A stretch of 64,000 nucleotides of DNA, taken from NCBI GenBank assembly GCA_945893365.1, contig CAMDED010000010.1, positions 21,416-85,415 on the forward strand, in the 5' to 3' direction. A program made the translations under genes and the position numbers. This stretch comes from Candidatus Sulfopaludibacter sp. SbA3 (GTDB lineage: Bacteria > Acidobacteriota > Terriglobia > Bryobacterales > Bryobacteraceae). Within the stretch, counting starts at the first letter, position 1. The number at the start of each line of letters is the position of its first letter. Shown here piece after piece: positions 43,725 through 52,295 of this stretch. Below the pieces are notes generated by a model. It had not been told where the DNA came from and did no database searches. It was given only the letters and a program-made list of their open reading frames with translations.

Positions 43725-44882
43725 GTGAGTACAGCCATCGCGAAAAAGAAAATTCCGCTGCTCGATCTGGCTGGCATCCACGCTCCGCTGCGCGAGGAAA
43801 TTCTCGCGGAAATCGCTCGCGTCGTCGATTCGCAGAAGTTCATCATGGGCGACGACGTGAAGCAACTCGAGCGGCTCGTGGCTCAATACACGGGTACCCG
43901 GTTCGCCGTGGGCTGCGCTTCAGGGTCGGACGCGCTTCTTCTAGCGCTGTTGGCCGCGGGGGTACGGCCTCAAGACCGAGTGCTCACCACGCCTTACAGT
44001 TTTTTTGCCACCGCGGGTGCAATCTCGCGCGTCGGCGCCGTCCCTGTGTTCGTCGACATCGAACCCGCGACCTATAACATCGACGCCGAAAACGCTCGCC
44101 GATACCTGGAACGCGACCCGGCGATCAAGGCTGTCATCCCGGTCCATTTGTTTGGCGCCTGCGCCGACATGGACCCCATTCTTGAAGCCGCGCGTCTCCA
44201 AGGTTGTGCCGTGATCGAGGACGGAGCTCAATCGATCGGCGCCGAATACAAGGGCCGCAAGGCGCAGAGCATGGGCGGCATCGGTTGCATCAGCTTCTTC
44301 CCAAGCAAGAACCTCGGCGCATTCGGCGACGGCGGAATGCTCACCACAAACGACGAAGGGCTGGCTCGAAAGCTTGCCGCCCTGCGCGAGCACGGCAGCC
44401 TTAAGAAGTATTTCCACGAATGGGTGGGAATCAATTCGCGGCTTGACACCATTCAAGCGGCGGTGCTGAAGGTGAAATTCCGATACCTGGACGAGTGGAC
44501 GGCCGGGCGGCAGCGGAACGCGGATCGCTACCGCCTGTTACTTGATGGAGCCTCCATTCCACTCACTTTGCCGAAGGCGGCGTCCTGGCAGACCAGGCAC
44601 GTCTATAACCAGTTCGTCGTCCGCTGTCCGGATCGGGATGGATTGAAAGCCTGGCTCAAGGAAAACGACGTCGGTACGGAGATTTACTATCCACTCTCCC
44701 TTCACCTGCAACCTTGCTTCAAGGAACTCGGGTACGTCGAGGGCGATTTCCCGGAAAGCGAAAAGGCATCCCGCGAGACACTCGCTCTGCCGGTACACTC
44801 CGCGTTGTCCATCGAAGATATCGAATACGTCTGCGATCTCATCCGCCAGTTCGCCGGGAACTCGGTTCAGGCGGCGCTGTAG
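43725..44882 (+). CDS. DegT/DnrJ/EryC1/StrS sugar aminotransferase
   Basis: A 385-aa PLP enzyme that aminates keto-sugars bound to nucleotides. GCASGSDALLLALLAAGV binds phosphate, EDGAQSIGAEYKGRKAQSMG carries the PLP-contacting Asp, and FFPSKNLGAFGDGGML has the Schiff-base Lys; NSRLDTIQAAVL and GTEIYYPLSLHLQPCF complete the family pattern. I start at GTG 43725 with GGAGG upstream. It faces the convergent heptose-type operon, which suggests surface-glycan biosynthesis. Confidence 0.9.
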   Translation: MSTAIAKKKIPLLDLAGIHAPLREEILAEIARVVDSQKFIMGDDVKQLERLVAQYTGTRFAVGCASGSDALLLALLAAGVRPQDRVLTTPYSFFATAGAISRVGAVPVFVDIEPATYNIDAENARRYLERDPAIKAVIPVHLFGACADMDPILEAARLQGCAVIEDGAQSIGAEYKGRKAQSMGGIGCISFFPSKNLGAFGDGGMLTTNDEGLARKLAALREHGSLKKYFHEWVGINSRLDTIQAAVLKVKFRYLDEWTAGRQRNADRYRLLLDGASIPLTLPKAASWQTRHVYNQFVVRCPDRDGLKAWLKENDVGTEIYYPLSLHLQPCFKELGYVEGDFPESEKASRETLALPVHSALSIEDIEYVCDLIRQFAGNSVQAAL

Positions 44883-45024
44883 GGAGAATTGCCGTCGCAA
44901 GGCAGTGTCGAGCACAACCTCAGTCTCCCGTTTCTAACTCTCACGAGTTGGAGCCGGCGAAACCGCCGCGTGACGAAGTGGACCGGCTCAAAAAAGGCCT
45001 TGACCAGGCAGCGCCGCGCTGCCG

Positions 45025-45741
45025 CTACAGGACAAAGCCCGACTTCGCCGCGTCATGATGGAACATCTTCACCGTGTCCAGCGAATACTCGTTTAAGTCC
45101 TTGCCCAGAAGAGCCGCCTTTTGAAGGATGTCGTTCGTTACGGTAATGATATGGCATCCTATCGCGTTGGCCTGAACGATGTTAAGCAACTCACGTGGAC
45201 TCGCCCAAATCAACTCTATATTGGGGTACGGCTTAATGATCTCAAGCGCCTCGGCCATCAATGGCAGTGGATCGACGCCGGTATCGGCGATTCTGCCGGC
45301 AAACACCGAGATGCAGGCGGGCGGACCGCCAGCCAAGGCGGCGCCGATCTCACGGACCTGAACAAGCGGTAGGAGGGCGGTGACGTTAAGCTTCACGCCC
45401 GACTGGGCGAGGTGACGCACCAAGCCGGCCGTACTCTCTCCCTTCGTGTTCGTCACCGGGATTTTGACATAGACATTCGCGCCCCAGGCGGCGATCTTTC
45501 GAGCGTGCCGTTCCATCTCCGCGCAATCGTCGGCGAACACCTCGAATGAGATCGGACGGTCCGGAATCGCTTCCAGGATGTCTCGCGCAAACGCCTCGTA
45601 ATCGGTGATGCCGGCCTTGCGCATTAGCGTCGGGTTCGTCGTGAAGCCCCGGATATGGGATTGCGCATGCAACTCGAGCATGGCTGCCTTGTCGGCGCCG
45701 TCCGCAAAGATCTTGATCTTGAGGTCGGTGAGCGATTTCAC
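45025..45741 (-). CDS. Transaldolase family protein
   Basis: A 238-aa TIM-barrel aldolase of the small transaldolase/fructose-6-phosphate aldolase type. IKIFADGADKAAMLEL, GFTTNPTLMRKAGI, NVYVKIPVTNTKGES (Schiff-base Lys) and GVKLNVTALLPLVQ are recognisable. Start GTG 45741 shares a base with the stop of the phosphatase (TAGTG), so it is translationally coupled. Transaldolases can make sedoheptulose 7-phosphate, the substrate of the GmhA-type isomerase encoded two genes upstream, giving a coherent pathway. Confidence 0.85.
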   Translation of the reverse strand: MKSLTDLKIKIFADGADKAAMLELHAQSHIRGFTTNPTLMRKAGITDYEAFARDILEAIPDRPISFEVFADDCAEMERHARKIAAWGANVYVKIPVTNTKGESTAGLVRHLAQSGVKLNVTALLPLVQVREIGAALAGGPPACISVFAGRIADTGVDPLPLMAEALEIIKPYPNIELIWASPRELLNIVQANAIGCHIITVTNDILQKAALLGKDLNEYSLDTVKMFHHDAAKSGFVL

Positions 45742-46325
45742 TATTGGACCGTTTTGGCGGCATCTTGCAGGATCCAAGTCACAGCCTCTACTAGCGACGT
45801 CACTCGGGCGGAGGGTTCGTTATCGGCCGCGCGTTCGCGATACCCGCAGTCGAGGAAAATCGTCCTGCAGCCGGCCCGATGACCGGCATCCACATCGCGC
45901 CACCGGTCTCCCACCATGTAGCACCATCGCAAGTATAACCCATGGCGTTCGGCGGCCTCCTGAAACAGTCCTGGAGCGGGTTTGCGGCAACCGCAGCGGT
46001 CTGAGTCCTGGTGATAGCAGACGAATATATCATCGAGTGGAAGTGCGGCCCGGAGCGTGCCGTGGATCGCCTCCACGACCGCGCGAGACTGGATGCCCGT
46101 TGCCACGTCAGGCTGGTTGGTGACGACGACGAGGAGAAATCCGGCCGCTTTCAGGTCTCTCAAAGCCCCCGGAACACCGGGCGGAATTTCGAGAGCCGCA
46201 ACGGAGTCCGGCGGGTACGGTTTGCCATCGCGGACAACGGCTCGGTTGAGCACGCCGTCGCGATCCAGAAAGACGGCGCGCCGCCGGCTGGGGTTTATCG
46301 GACCGATTCCCACTTGGTCTCGCAA
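45741..46325 (-). CDS. GmhB-like HAD phosphatase (heptose bisphosphate type)
   Basis: A 194-aa HAD-IIIA phosphatase. The nucleophile motif is FLDRDGVLNRAVV, the middle motif VVVTNQPDVATG, and the zinc loop CYHQDSDRCGCRKPAPGLF has the three Cys and one His of D-glycero-D-manno-heptose 1,7-bisphosphate phosphatases; VGDRWRDVDAGHRAGC is motif 4. It overlaps the GmhA-like gene by 31 bases. It probably removes a phosphate from a sugar bisphosphate in surface sugar synthesis. Confidence 0.88.
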   Translation of the reverse strand: MRDQVGIGPINPSRRRAVFLDRDGVLNRAVVRDGKPYPPDSVAALEIPPGVPGALRDLKAAGFLLVVVTNQPDVATGIQSRAVVEAIHGTLRAALPLDDIFVCYHQDSDRCGCRKPAPGLFQEAAERHGLYLRWCYMVGDRWRDVDAGHRAGCRTIFLDCGYRERAADNEPSARVTSLVEAVTWILQDAAKTVQ

Positions 46326-46903
46326 ACCTTCAAATCGGGATGGGATACCATCAAATGCCAGACGACCGCCTGAAATGCCTCCGCGTGGGGCGTTACATGC
46401 ACCGGATTCACGGTGGGAATCAGCACGCAGGCGTCGGCCACGGTTGCGGTGAATCCGCCATCCCGCCCGACGATGCCGATGATCCCGCTGCCGGCCTGTT
46501 TGGCGAATTGCAGCGCCGCGACGAGGTTCGGGCTGACCTGTTTTTCGAGATTGCCGCCGCCGACCGAGAAGATGAGGATTGTGTCTTCGGCGCGGAGCCG
46601 GCTGACGCGAAGCCAGCTCTCGAAGACTCCCGCCCAGCCCTCGTCGTTTGTACGAGCGGTCAACTCGGCGACGTTGTCGGTCGGCGCATAAGCTTCGAGA
46701 CCGGCAATCTTGCGGAAGTCGTTGACCGCGTGCGAGGCATTGGCGGCGCTGCCGCCGACACCGAGGATAAAGAGGCGCCCTTTGCGCCGCCGGGTATCGG
46801 CCAAAATGGTTACCGCACGGTCGATGATAGCGGTATCCAGGCGATTCAGGATTTCGACTGCTTCGCCGAGAAATTGTTGGCTGAAGGTTGTTGCTTGCGC
46901 CAT
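46295..46903 (-). CDS. GmhA-like SIS-domain phosphosugar isomerase
   Basis: A 202-aa SIS-domain protein. GRLFILGVGGSAANASHAVN and LIFSVGGGNLEKQVSPNL form the phosphosugar pocket, with the later HVTPHAEAFQAVVWHLMVSH matching the GmhA/sedoheptulose-7-phosphate isomerase family C-terminus. The start is ATG 46903; six further residues are possible. With GmhB and transaldolase it could convert sedoheptulose 7-phosphate toward a heptose phosphate. The heptose kinase (HldE/HddA) is not in the window. Confidence 0.82.
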   Translation of the reverse strand: MAQATTFSQQFLGEAVEILNRLDTAIIDRAVTILADTRRRKGRLFILGVGGSAANASHAVNDFRKIAGLEAYAPTDNVAELTARTNDEGWAGVFESWLRVSRLRAEDTILIFSVGGGNLEKQVSPNLVAALQFAKQAGSGIIGIVGRDGGFTATVADACVLIPTVNPVHVTPHAEAFQAVVWHLMVSHPDLKVCETKWESVR

Positions 46904-47033
46904 TCGTCTTCGCTTCAGCATACCTCAGACGTTTCTCGGCATGCGGCCTGGCAAGGTGGGTGCGCCCCTGGTGCGGGCGAAGTTGCGCGGAGTCTGCGTG
47001 GCGGAAGCCTGCCCCGTGCCCAGGTTTATTCGA

Positions 47034-47972
47034 TCACCCGGCGCCCACGGCCAACAACGCCCCCCAGTGGAACCCCGCGCCGAAGCCCGCGAACACTAGC
47101 GGCGCGCCCGGACTCGCAAGCGTGGCGGCGAAATACTCTTCCGCCGCAATCAGCATCGATGCCGAGGACGTGTTTCCGTACCTGCCGATGTTGCTGTAGA
47201 ACCGTTCCGGCGGGACCTCCAGCCCCTGCGCCACGCGAACGATCAGATTCTGATTCGCCTGGTGCATCAGAAACACCGCAACTTCGGCGGCTGTCCTGCC
47301 GTTCTTCTCAAGCAACTCCCCGATGGCGCGCGGGATCTTGCGCGATGCCTGCAGAATCACCGAACGTCCGTTCATCTCGAGCGTCCCGCCGAATCCGAGA
47401 CGCAGGTCCTCCGCATACGCGCCGTCGGACGAAACGGCCGAGTCCACCACTTCCGCCAATGCGTCCGTGGCGTCGGCCGTCACCAGACACGCGCCCGCGC
47501 CGTCGCCGAACAGAATCGCCGTCGACCGTTCAACCGGTTCCCGCAGGACCACGCTCGACATCTTCTCCGCCGCCACCACGAGGATCTTGCCGTACTGAGG
47601 CGCGAGCCGGCGCGCAAGATCCAGACCGAAGAGTGAACCCGCACTCGCCATCGGCAGGTCGATCGCCGGCGTCGAGTCGAGATCGAGGCGGGTGGCTAAG
47701 GTCGCGGCGGGTCCTGGAAAGCGCCGTTCGGCCGACCCGCTTGCGAGAAGAATCAGACCGAGTTCGCTTGCCGGCATGTCCCCGAGACATCGCCGCGCCG
47801 CTTCGACGGCCATGTCCGCTACCGATTCCCCCTCGCCCGCCCAGCGACGCTCCTCGATGCCCGATACGCCGCGAATCCACGACGCCTCGCACCCCGCGAT
47901 CGCGCTCATTTCTTCATTTGTGACGATGCGCGAGGGCACGTACGCCCCGAACCGGCTGAGGTACGCGGTCAC
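47034..47972 (-). CDS. KAS III (FabH)-like protein with Ser in place of the catalytic Cys
   Basis: A 312-aa thiolase-fold protein. Overall layout is FabH-like: SWIRGVSGIEERRWA, GDGAGACLVTAD, FLMHQANQNLIVRVAQ with the active His, and SNIGRYGNTSSASM with the active Asn. At the nucleophile the sequence is DLPMASAGSLFGL, so the residue aligned to the Cys of FabH (A-C-A-G) is S110, read from an AGT codon. DpsC of the daunorubicin pathway is a known Ser variant. It may transfer acyl groups rather than condense them. GTG start overlaps the ACP stop (GTGA). Confidence 0.85.
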   Translation of the reverse strand: MTAYLSRFGAYVPSRIVTNEEMSAIAGCEASWIRGVSGIEERRWAGEGESVADMAVEAARRCLGDMPASELGLILLASGSAERRFPGPAATLATRLDLDSTPAIDLPMASAGSLFGLDLARRLAPQYGKILVVAAEKMSSVVLREPVERSTAILFGDGAGACLVTADATDALAEVVDSAVSSDGAYAEDLRLGFGGTLEMNGRSVILQASRKIPRAIGELLEKNGRTAAEVAVFLMHQANQNLIVRVAQGLEVPPERFYSNIGRYGNTSSASMLIAAEEYFAATLASPGAPLVFAGFGAGFHWGALLAVGAG

Positions 47973-48202
47973 ACCTTGCTTTCCAAATACGCTTCGATCC
48001 GCGTAATCGAGTCGAACTTGCGGGGATTGAGATCGGAGTCGGGTATCTTTATCTTAAACGCCAGCTCGAGCGCCGAGATCAGGTCCGGAAGCGCGAAGGA
48101 GTCGAGCAGGCCGGATTCGAACAAAGACTCATCCGGATCTTCGGGCGATTTCTTTCCCGAGACTTTGGTTATCAGTTCAGCGATCTTTATCCGTGTGTCC
48201 AT
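47969..48202 (-). CDS. Acyl carrier protein (KAS III-like-associated)
   Basis: A 77-aa carrier with phosphopantetheine Ser in FESGLLDSFALPDLISALEL, a pattern closer to DltC and aminoacyl/acyl carriers than to AcpP. It overlaps the SGNH hydrolase gene by 26 bases and the KAS III-like gene by four, so the three are one translational unit. It should present an acyl group to the Ser-variant KAS III or to a transferase. Confidence 0.88.
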   Translation of the reverse strand: MDTRIKIAELITKVSGKKSPEDPDESLFESGLLDSFALPDLISALELAFKIKIPDSDLNPRKFDSITRIEAYLESKV

Positions 48203-49565
48203 TGTCAACCTGTTTGGGTTCGGCGGGAATCTGCAGCTGCGCCCGTACCGCGGTGTACGTTTCGTATTGCGTCATGATGTCTCGAAAGAAGATGTAGCCC
48301 ATACGCCGATAGCCGGGAGCCGTGAAATGAACGTGATCGTACTGCGCCATGCCGGAGACGGTCCATTGTTTCATGGAGCCTTTGCCGCCCATCTTTTCGC
48401 GGGTGTCCCAGAACGCGCATCCATTGGCGAGAGCGGCCTGGCGTTGAGCTTCGACGATCGCATCCATGCGGTCGAACGGAATCCACTTGCCTTTGGCGCG
48501 GAACTGGCGGTCGGGGGGGCCGAGCACCAGAATTGCCGCCGCCGGCAGCGCCACGCGGAACCGGTCGATCATTGTCGAGAACATCTCGCGGTAATTTTCG
48601 AGATTCCAGTCCCTGTTGCTCGCTTCGTTCGTGCCGTAGGCGAGCACCACCAGCGCCGGGGCGCGCCGGGCCAGGTTGCTCGCAAGCGTCTCTTCATCCC
48701 ATCGGAACACGATGGAAGCGGACGCCCCGTTGATGCCCATTGGCTCGTAGGTTACGCCTTTTTGTTTCTCCGCCACCCAGCCGAACAGACGGACGGGCGC
48801 GCGCTCAAGCGTAGTTAACTCCAGCCGGTGCGTTCCGGGTTCCGCGGGTTTGTAGCGGAAGTAGGCGGCGCCCAGTTCCCCGTCGGTGGAGATCCTCTCG
48901 ACCGGTTCGCCATTGTCGGTCAGCCGCAGAGATCCGCCACCCGGCTGCCGCAAATAGAACAACTCCACGTTTTCGGCGTCGGCTTCGAGAAACACCGATT
49001 CGCGGGCCCGCCGGGTGGAAACGCTTACACCGCCCAGTCCGTAGCGCCCGTCGCCCGGGCGGCCGAATAAGCCATCCGAATACCAGCCAAGCGTTCCGCC
49101 GGCGCGCACTCCGATGTGCCGGTAGGTCCTCCACGGGCGCCCAGCGAGCGAGTAACCGCTTCCTCCGTCGCCGAACTGTCCCTGGAACAGCGCGCGGATG
49201 GCCCCGGTCCATTCATCGGCGGCGGTGTGCGAATCACCGTAGTGGATAATCCGCACCGGCCCCTCCGTTTCGCCGTTAGTGTGCCGGTACAGTTGTTCGA
49301 AAAACGGAACAAGCGCGGCGGCGCCTTCGATCGACAATGCGGCGGCGCGTTCAAGGGAGGCATCCACGGCATCGAGCGCTTCCGCTCGTTCCTTCACGCT
49401 GACCGGAGGGGCTTTCGGAACGCTCTTACGCTTTTTCTTCGAGGCCTTGGATGATGCTTTTCTCGCGGGGGTCTTCGATGACGCCGCCTTCTTCGCGGCG
49501 GCCGCCGGCGCGTGAGGAAAAACGAGCGGCGCGAGCAGCAGCGCGGCGAGTGGCGGCCATCTCAT
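48177..49565 (-). CDS. Exported SGNH/GDSL hydrolase-like protein 1
   Basis: A 462-aa protein with a signal peptide (MRWPPLAALLLAPLVFPHAP), a Lys/Ser/Ala-rich basic linker (about 24-53), and an SGNH domain from about 103: RIIHYGDSHTAADEWTGA (nucleophile Ser block), VVLAYGTNEASNRDW (Gly-Thr-Asn block) and YDHVHFTAPGYRRMGY (Asp-x-x-His). An insert of about 120 residues between blocks 1 and 3 looks like a beta-sandwich. The GDSHTAAD form resembles peptidoglycan or alginate O-acetyl transferases/esterases. Linked to ACP and the KAS III-like enzyme. Confidence 0.85.
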   Translation of the reverse strand: MRWPPLAALLLAPLVFPHAPAAAAKKAASSKTPARKASSKASKKKRKSVPKAPPVSVKERAEALDAVDASLERAAALSIEGAAALVPFFEQLYRHTNGETEGPVRIIHYGDSHTAADEWTGAIRALFQGQFGDGGSGYSLAGRPWRTYRHIGVRAGGTLGWYSDGLFGRPGDGRYGLGGVSVSTRRARESVFLEADAENVELFYLRQPGGGSLRLTDNGEPVERISTDGELGAAYFRYKPAEPGTHRLELTTLERAPVRLFGWVAEKQKGVTYEPMGINGASASIVFRWDEETLASNLARRAPALVVLAYGTNEASNRDWNLENYREMFSTMIDRFRVALPAAAILVLGPPDRQFRAKGKWIPFDRMDAIVEAQRQAALANGCAFWDTREKMGGKGSMKQWTVSGMAQYDHVHFTAPGYRRMGYIFFRDIMTQYETYTAVRAQLQIPAEPKQVDNGHTDKDR

Positions 49566-49654
49566 AGTTCGCTTTCCTCCGTCTTTTCCAACGCACCGGG
49601 TGGAGGCCGGTTAGCGCTTGTCATGAAGCGACTGTTTCAATTGCAATCCGGTGG

Positions 49655-50198
49655 GGCAGGCGATGGCCTTTTGGCGCCTGCCTTCTACCGTACACATGGC
49701 AGCCTGCCCCGGCAAATCCGGAACGCACATTTCCCGACGACCCTCCCTCTGCTCCGCTATCCAACGCGCCTATCGGAGGCCGCTTCATGGTTCGCCTCCG
49801 CTCCGTCTTTTGCCGCGTGCCGGGCCAACGGCCGCTTCAGGCTTCGCCGTTCCTCGGTCTCTTTGCCGCACCGGGCAGCGAACGCGTCAGGGTACCCTCT
49901 ACTCCGGCTCTTTCGGCAGGCGAGCGTCTTTTGTCGCCTGGCTTCTACCGTACACATAGCAGCCTGCCCCGCCGACACCACGGTTCCATCGGCAAATCCG
50001 GAACGCACATTTCCCGGACGACCCTTCATGGTTCCCTCTGCTCCGCTATTCCAACGCGCCTATCGGAGGCCGCTTCATGGTTCGCCTCCGCTCCGTCTTT
50101 TGCCGCGTGCCGGGCCGACGCCGCTTCAGGCTTCGCCGTTCCTCGGTCTCTTTGCCGCACCGGGCAGCGGACGCGTCAGGGCTACTCCGGCTCTTTCG
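49655..50198. repeat. Tandem ~270-bp duplication between the two SGNH genes
   Basis: Unit 1 (49655-49914) and unit 2 (49915-50198) both run from GGCAGGCGA through CTTCTACCGTACACAT, GGCAAATCCGGAACGCACAT, CCAACGCGCCTATCGGAGGC, TTTTGCCGCGTGCCGGGCC to CTCCGGCTCTTTCG. Unit 2 has two short insertions (about 20 and 10 bases). The end of unit 2 runs into the 3' end of the second SGNH gene. The left border (49622-49714) also contains the dispersed palindrome copy 3, starting ATGAAGCGACTGTTTCAATT. No gene is supported in this 600-base spacer. Confidence 0.85.
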
Positions 50199-51549
50199 AT
50201 TTGGCTCGCATGTTTCGGAGCTTGTGTTTGTTATAGCCGTCGAAGAGGGCCTGGTGCAACAGTCCTCCTACCAGTTTAGCGCCGGCGGGCATGGGATGCG
50301 TGAAGTCCGCGCTCACCAGGCGTGGCTCAGCCTCATACCAGCGGCCCATCGTCCCCGCTCCGCCCATGGCTTCGTAGGTATTGAAGAAGGCGACGCGGGT
50401 CTCGGCCGCGATCCTCTCCTGAATGTGAATGAGCCGCGTGATTGCGGGGTTTGTCGTGATGTTTCCCGTCGCGTCGCGCTGCCCCCGGTCCATCGGACTC
50501 ATCACCAGGATGGAGGTCTCGGGCAGAGCGACGCGTACCCGCCGGACGATCTCCTTGAGTTCCTTTCCGTAGGTTTGTTCGATGAATTGCGCGTACACGC
50601 TTTCGTTCGTCCCGTAGTTGATAATGATCAGATCCGGCTTCCGGTGGCGGAGTTGTTCGACCCAGTGCTTTTCCTGAAATATGCGCGCCGGCACGGAGAC
50701 GTATGCGCCGTTGAGACCGAGGCTGTCGTAAACGACGCCCGGGCCCGGCTTGGACAGGGTCACACCGAACAGCCGTACCGCGCCGCCTCCCGTGGCGCGC
50801 ACCTCGATCTCGCGGGTTCCGGACGGCAGTTGAAACGATTCGAATCCGGAAGACGTGGAATCGGCCGCCGTGCTGACGTCTCCCAATTTCGTTTCCCCGG
50901 CCGAAACCGAGAAGTTCCCGCCGCCTCGCGTTCTCAGAAACGAAACTTCGAGAGCCGTGTGAGTTGGATCGCGAAGACGAATATGGGTCGCCGCGCCGCC
51001 GCCGCTGTAGAACGATACCCCGCCCAGTCCGAACATTCCATCGCGCACCTGCGACTGGGTTGCCGAGTCGATGCGCCATCCGATGGCGCTCAGGCCGACG
51101 CCGCGGTGCTCATACCAAGCCCAGGGCTTTGCGATCAGACTGAAGCCGTGACCGGCGTCGCCATATTGCCGTTGGAGAAGGATCCGCGCATCCCCTGTAA
51201 TCATATCGGCTGTTGTGGGGGAGTCGCCGTAATGCACAATTTTCGTCGATGCGCCGGATTGCCTGCGCTCGGTTCGTTCCAGAGCCTGAAAGAAGTGGTG
51301 CAGCGCGTCGTGGGCGTCGTTGAGAGGAAAGACGCGATAGTGCGCGGCGTCGACGTCGGGACGCAGACGCAGTTGCTCGTCGGCGACCGGCGACAGAGAC
51401 GACTTGCGCGGAACAAAATCGAGCATGGTGAGTGTGTTCCGCCACTCGAGCAGTTGATAGTCCTTCAGCGCCGGCAGCACGTTCGGCGCCGCGGCAACGG
51501 CGAGGAACGTCAGGATTGTAAGCGTTGCCTTGCGGGGAAAGAGGGCCAT
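50182..51549 (-). CDS. Exported SGNH/GDSL hydrolase-like protein 2
   Basis: A 455-aa paralogue of the SGNH protein downstream. A signal-like start (ATLTILTFLAVAAAPNVLPA) precedes the SGNH blocks KIVHYGDSPTTADMITGDAR, IIINYGTNESVYAQFI and SADFTHPMPAGAKLVG (Asp-x-x-His). Between them is a beta-rich insert of about 110 residues, as in protein 1. Here the first block has SPTTAD instead of SHTAAD. Its last 17 bases lie in the duplicated spacer. It follows the esterase gene by two bases. Confidence 0.82.
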   Translation of the reverse strand: MALFPRKATLTILTFLAVAAAPNVLPALKDYQLLEWRNTLTMLDFVPRKSSLSPVADEQLRLRPDVDAAHYRVFPLNDAHDALHHFFQALERTERRQSGASTKIVHYGDSPTTADMITGDARILLQRQYGDAGHGFSLIAKPWAWYEHRGVGLSAIGWRIDSATQSQVRDGMFGLGGVSFYSGGGAATHIRLRDPTHTALEVSFLRTRGGGNFSVSAGETKLGDVSTAADSTSSGFESFQLPSGTREIEVRATGGGAVRLFGVTLSKPGPGVVYDSLGLNGAYVSVPARIFQEKHWVEQLRHRKPDLIIINYGTNESVYAQFIEQTYGKELKEIVRRVRVALPETSILVMSPMDRGQRDATGNITTNPAITRLIHIQERIAAETRVAFFNTYEAMGGAGTMGRWYEAEPRLVSADFTHPMPAGAKLVGGLLHQALFDGYNKHKLRNMRAKSKEPE

Positions 51550-51551
51550 CT

Positions 51552-52295
51552 TCAGTTTAGACGCTGTTCAAAGAGCCACTTCGCGAGATCGGCCTCACCG
51601 TAGGCTTTGTCCCACGAATTGTGCCCAACGCCCGGATACTCCGTATAGCGGACATTACCGCCGGCGGCCTTGAGAGCGGCTTCCATCTTCTGCGATTCCG
51701 TCACCGGCACGGTAGGGTCCGCGCCGCCGTGAAAGATCCACAGCGGCGTTTTTCCGATCTTCGCCGCGGTTTCCGCGTACGGGTCGCCCTGGGGCGGTTG
51801 TTCGCCCCGCCGCATCAGCCCGCCGCAGATGGGAACGGCGGCCGCAAACTGGCCGGCCCGTTTTGCGGCAAAGGCGAACGTTCCGTATCCGCCCATCGAG
51901 AGTCCGGTAAGATAGACGCGCTTCGTGTCGCCGCGAAATTCCTTCATCGTTTTCGCAAGGGCCGCGAACGCCTGCGCTTCCATTTCCGGATCGGTCCAGC
52001 GTGCGTCCTTGCGGCATTGCGGCATCACCACGATGGCTGGAAAGCGCTCCGCGTGAAAGCGTATTCCGCCCCCGAGGCCGACTTGGGTCTGCGCCAGACC
52101 GTCGTTTCCTCGCTCCCCCGCCCCATGGAGAAACAGGATAACCGGCCATGATTTGTTCTTGTTCCAGTCCGACGGAACATAGACTTGATAGCGGTATTCT
52201 TTATTGCTGAGCTTTATTGTACGATTGAGAAAGCCGGTTTCCCGGGGCGCGGCCAAGAGCGCCGGCGCAAGAAGAAGCGGAAGAAGGTATCGCAT
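51552..52295 (-). CDS. Exported alpha/beta-hydrolase esterase
   Basis: A 247-aa esterase of the PHB-depolymerase/prolyl-oligopeptidase-like group. A signal peptide (MRYLLPLLLAPALLAAP) precedes WPVILFLHGAGERGNDG (oxyanion region), the nucleophile elbow LTGLSMGGYGTFAF, the Asp in FHGGADPTVP and the His in GVGHNSWDKAYG. ATG 52295 is the signal-peptide start; nine more codons are open upstream. It is the first gene of the esterase-SGNH pair and probably removes or trims ester groups outside the cytoplasm. Confidence 0.85.
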   Translation of the reverse strand: MRYLLPLLLAPALLAAPRETGFLNRTIKLSNKEYRYQVYVPSDWNKNKSWPVILFLHGAGERGNDGLAQTQVGLGGGIRFHAERFPAIVVMPQCRKDARWTDPEMEAQAFAALAKTMKEFRGDTKRVYLTGLSMGGYGTFAFAAKRAGQFAAAVPICGGLMRRGEQPPQGDPYAETAAKIGKTPLWIFHGGADPTVPVTESQKMEAALKAAGGNVRYTEYPGVGHNSWDKAYGEADLAKWLFEQRLN

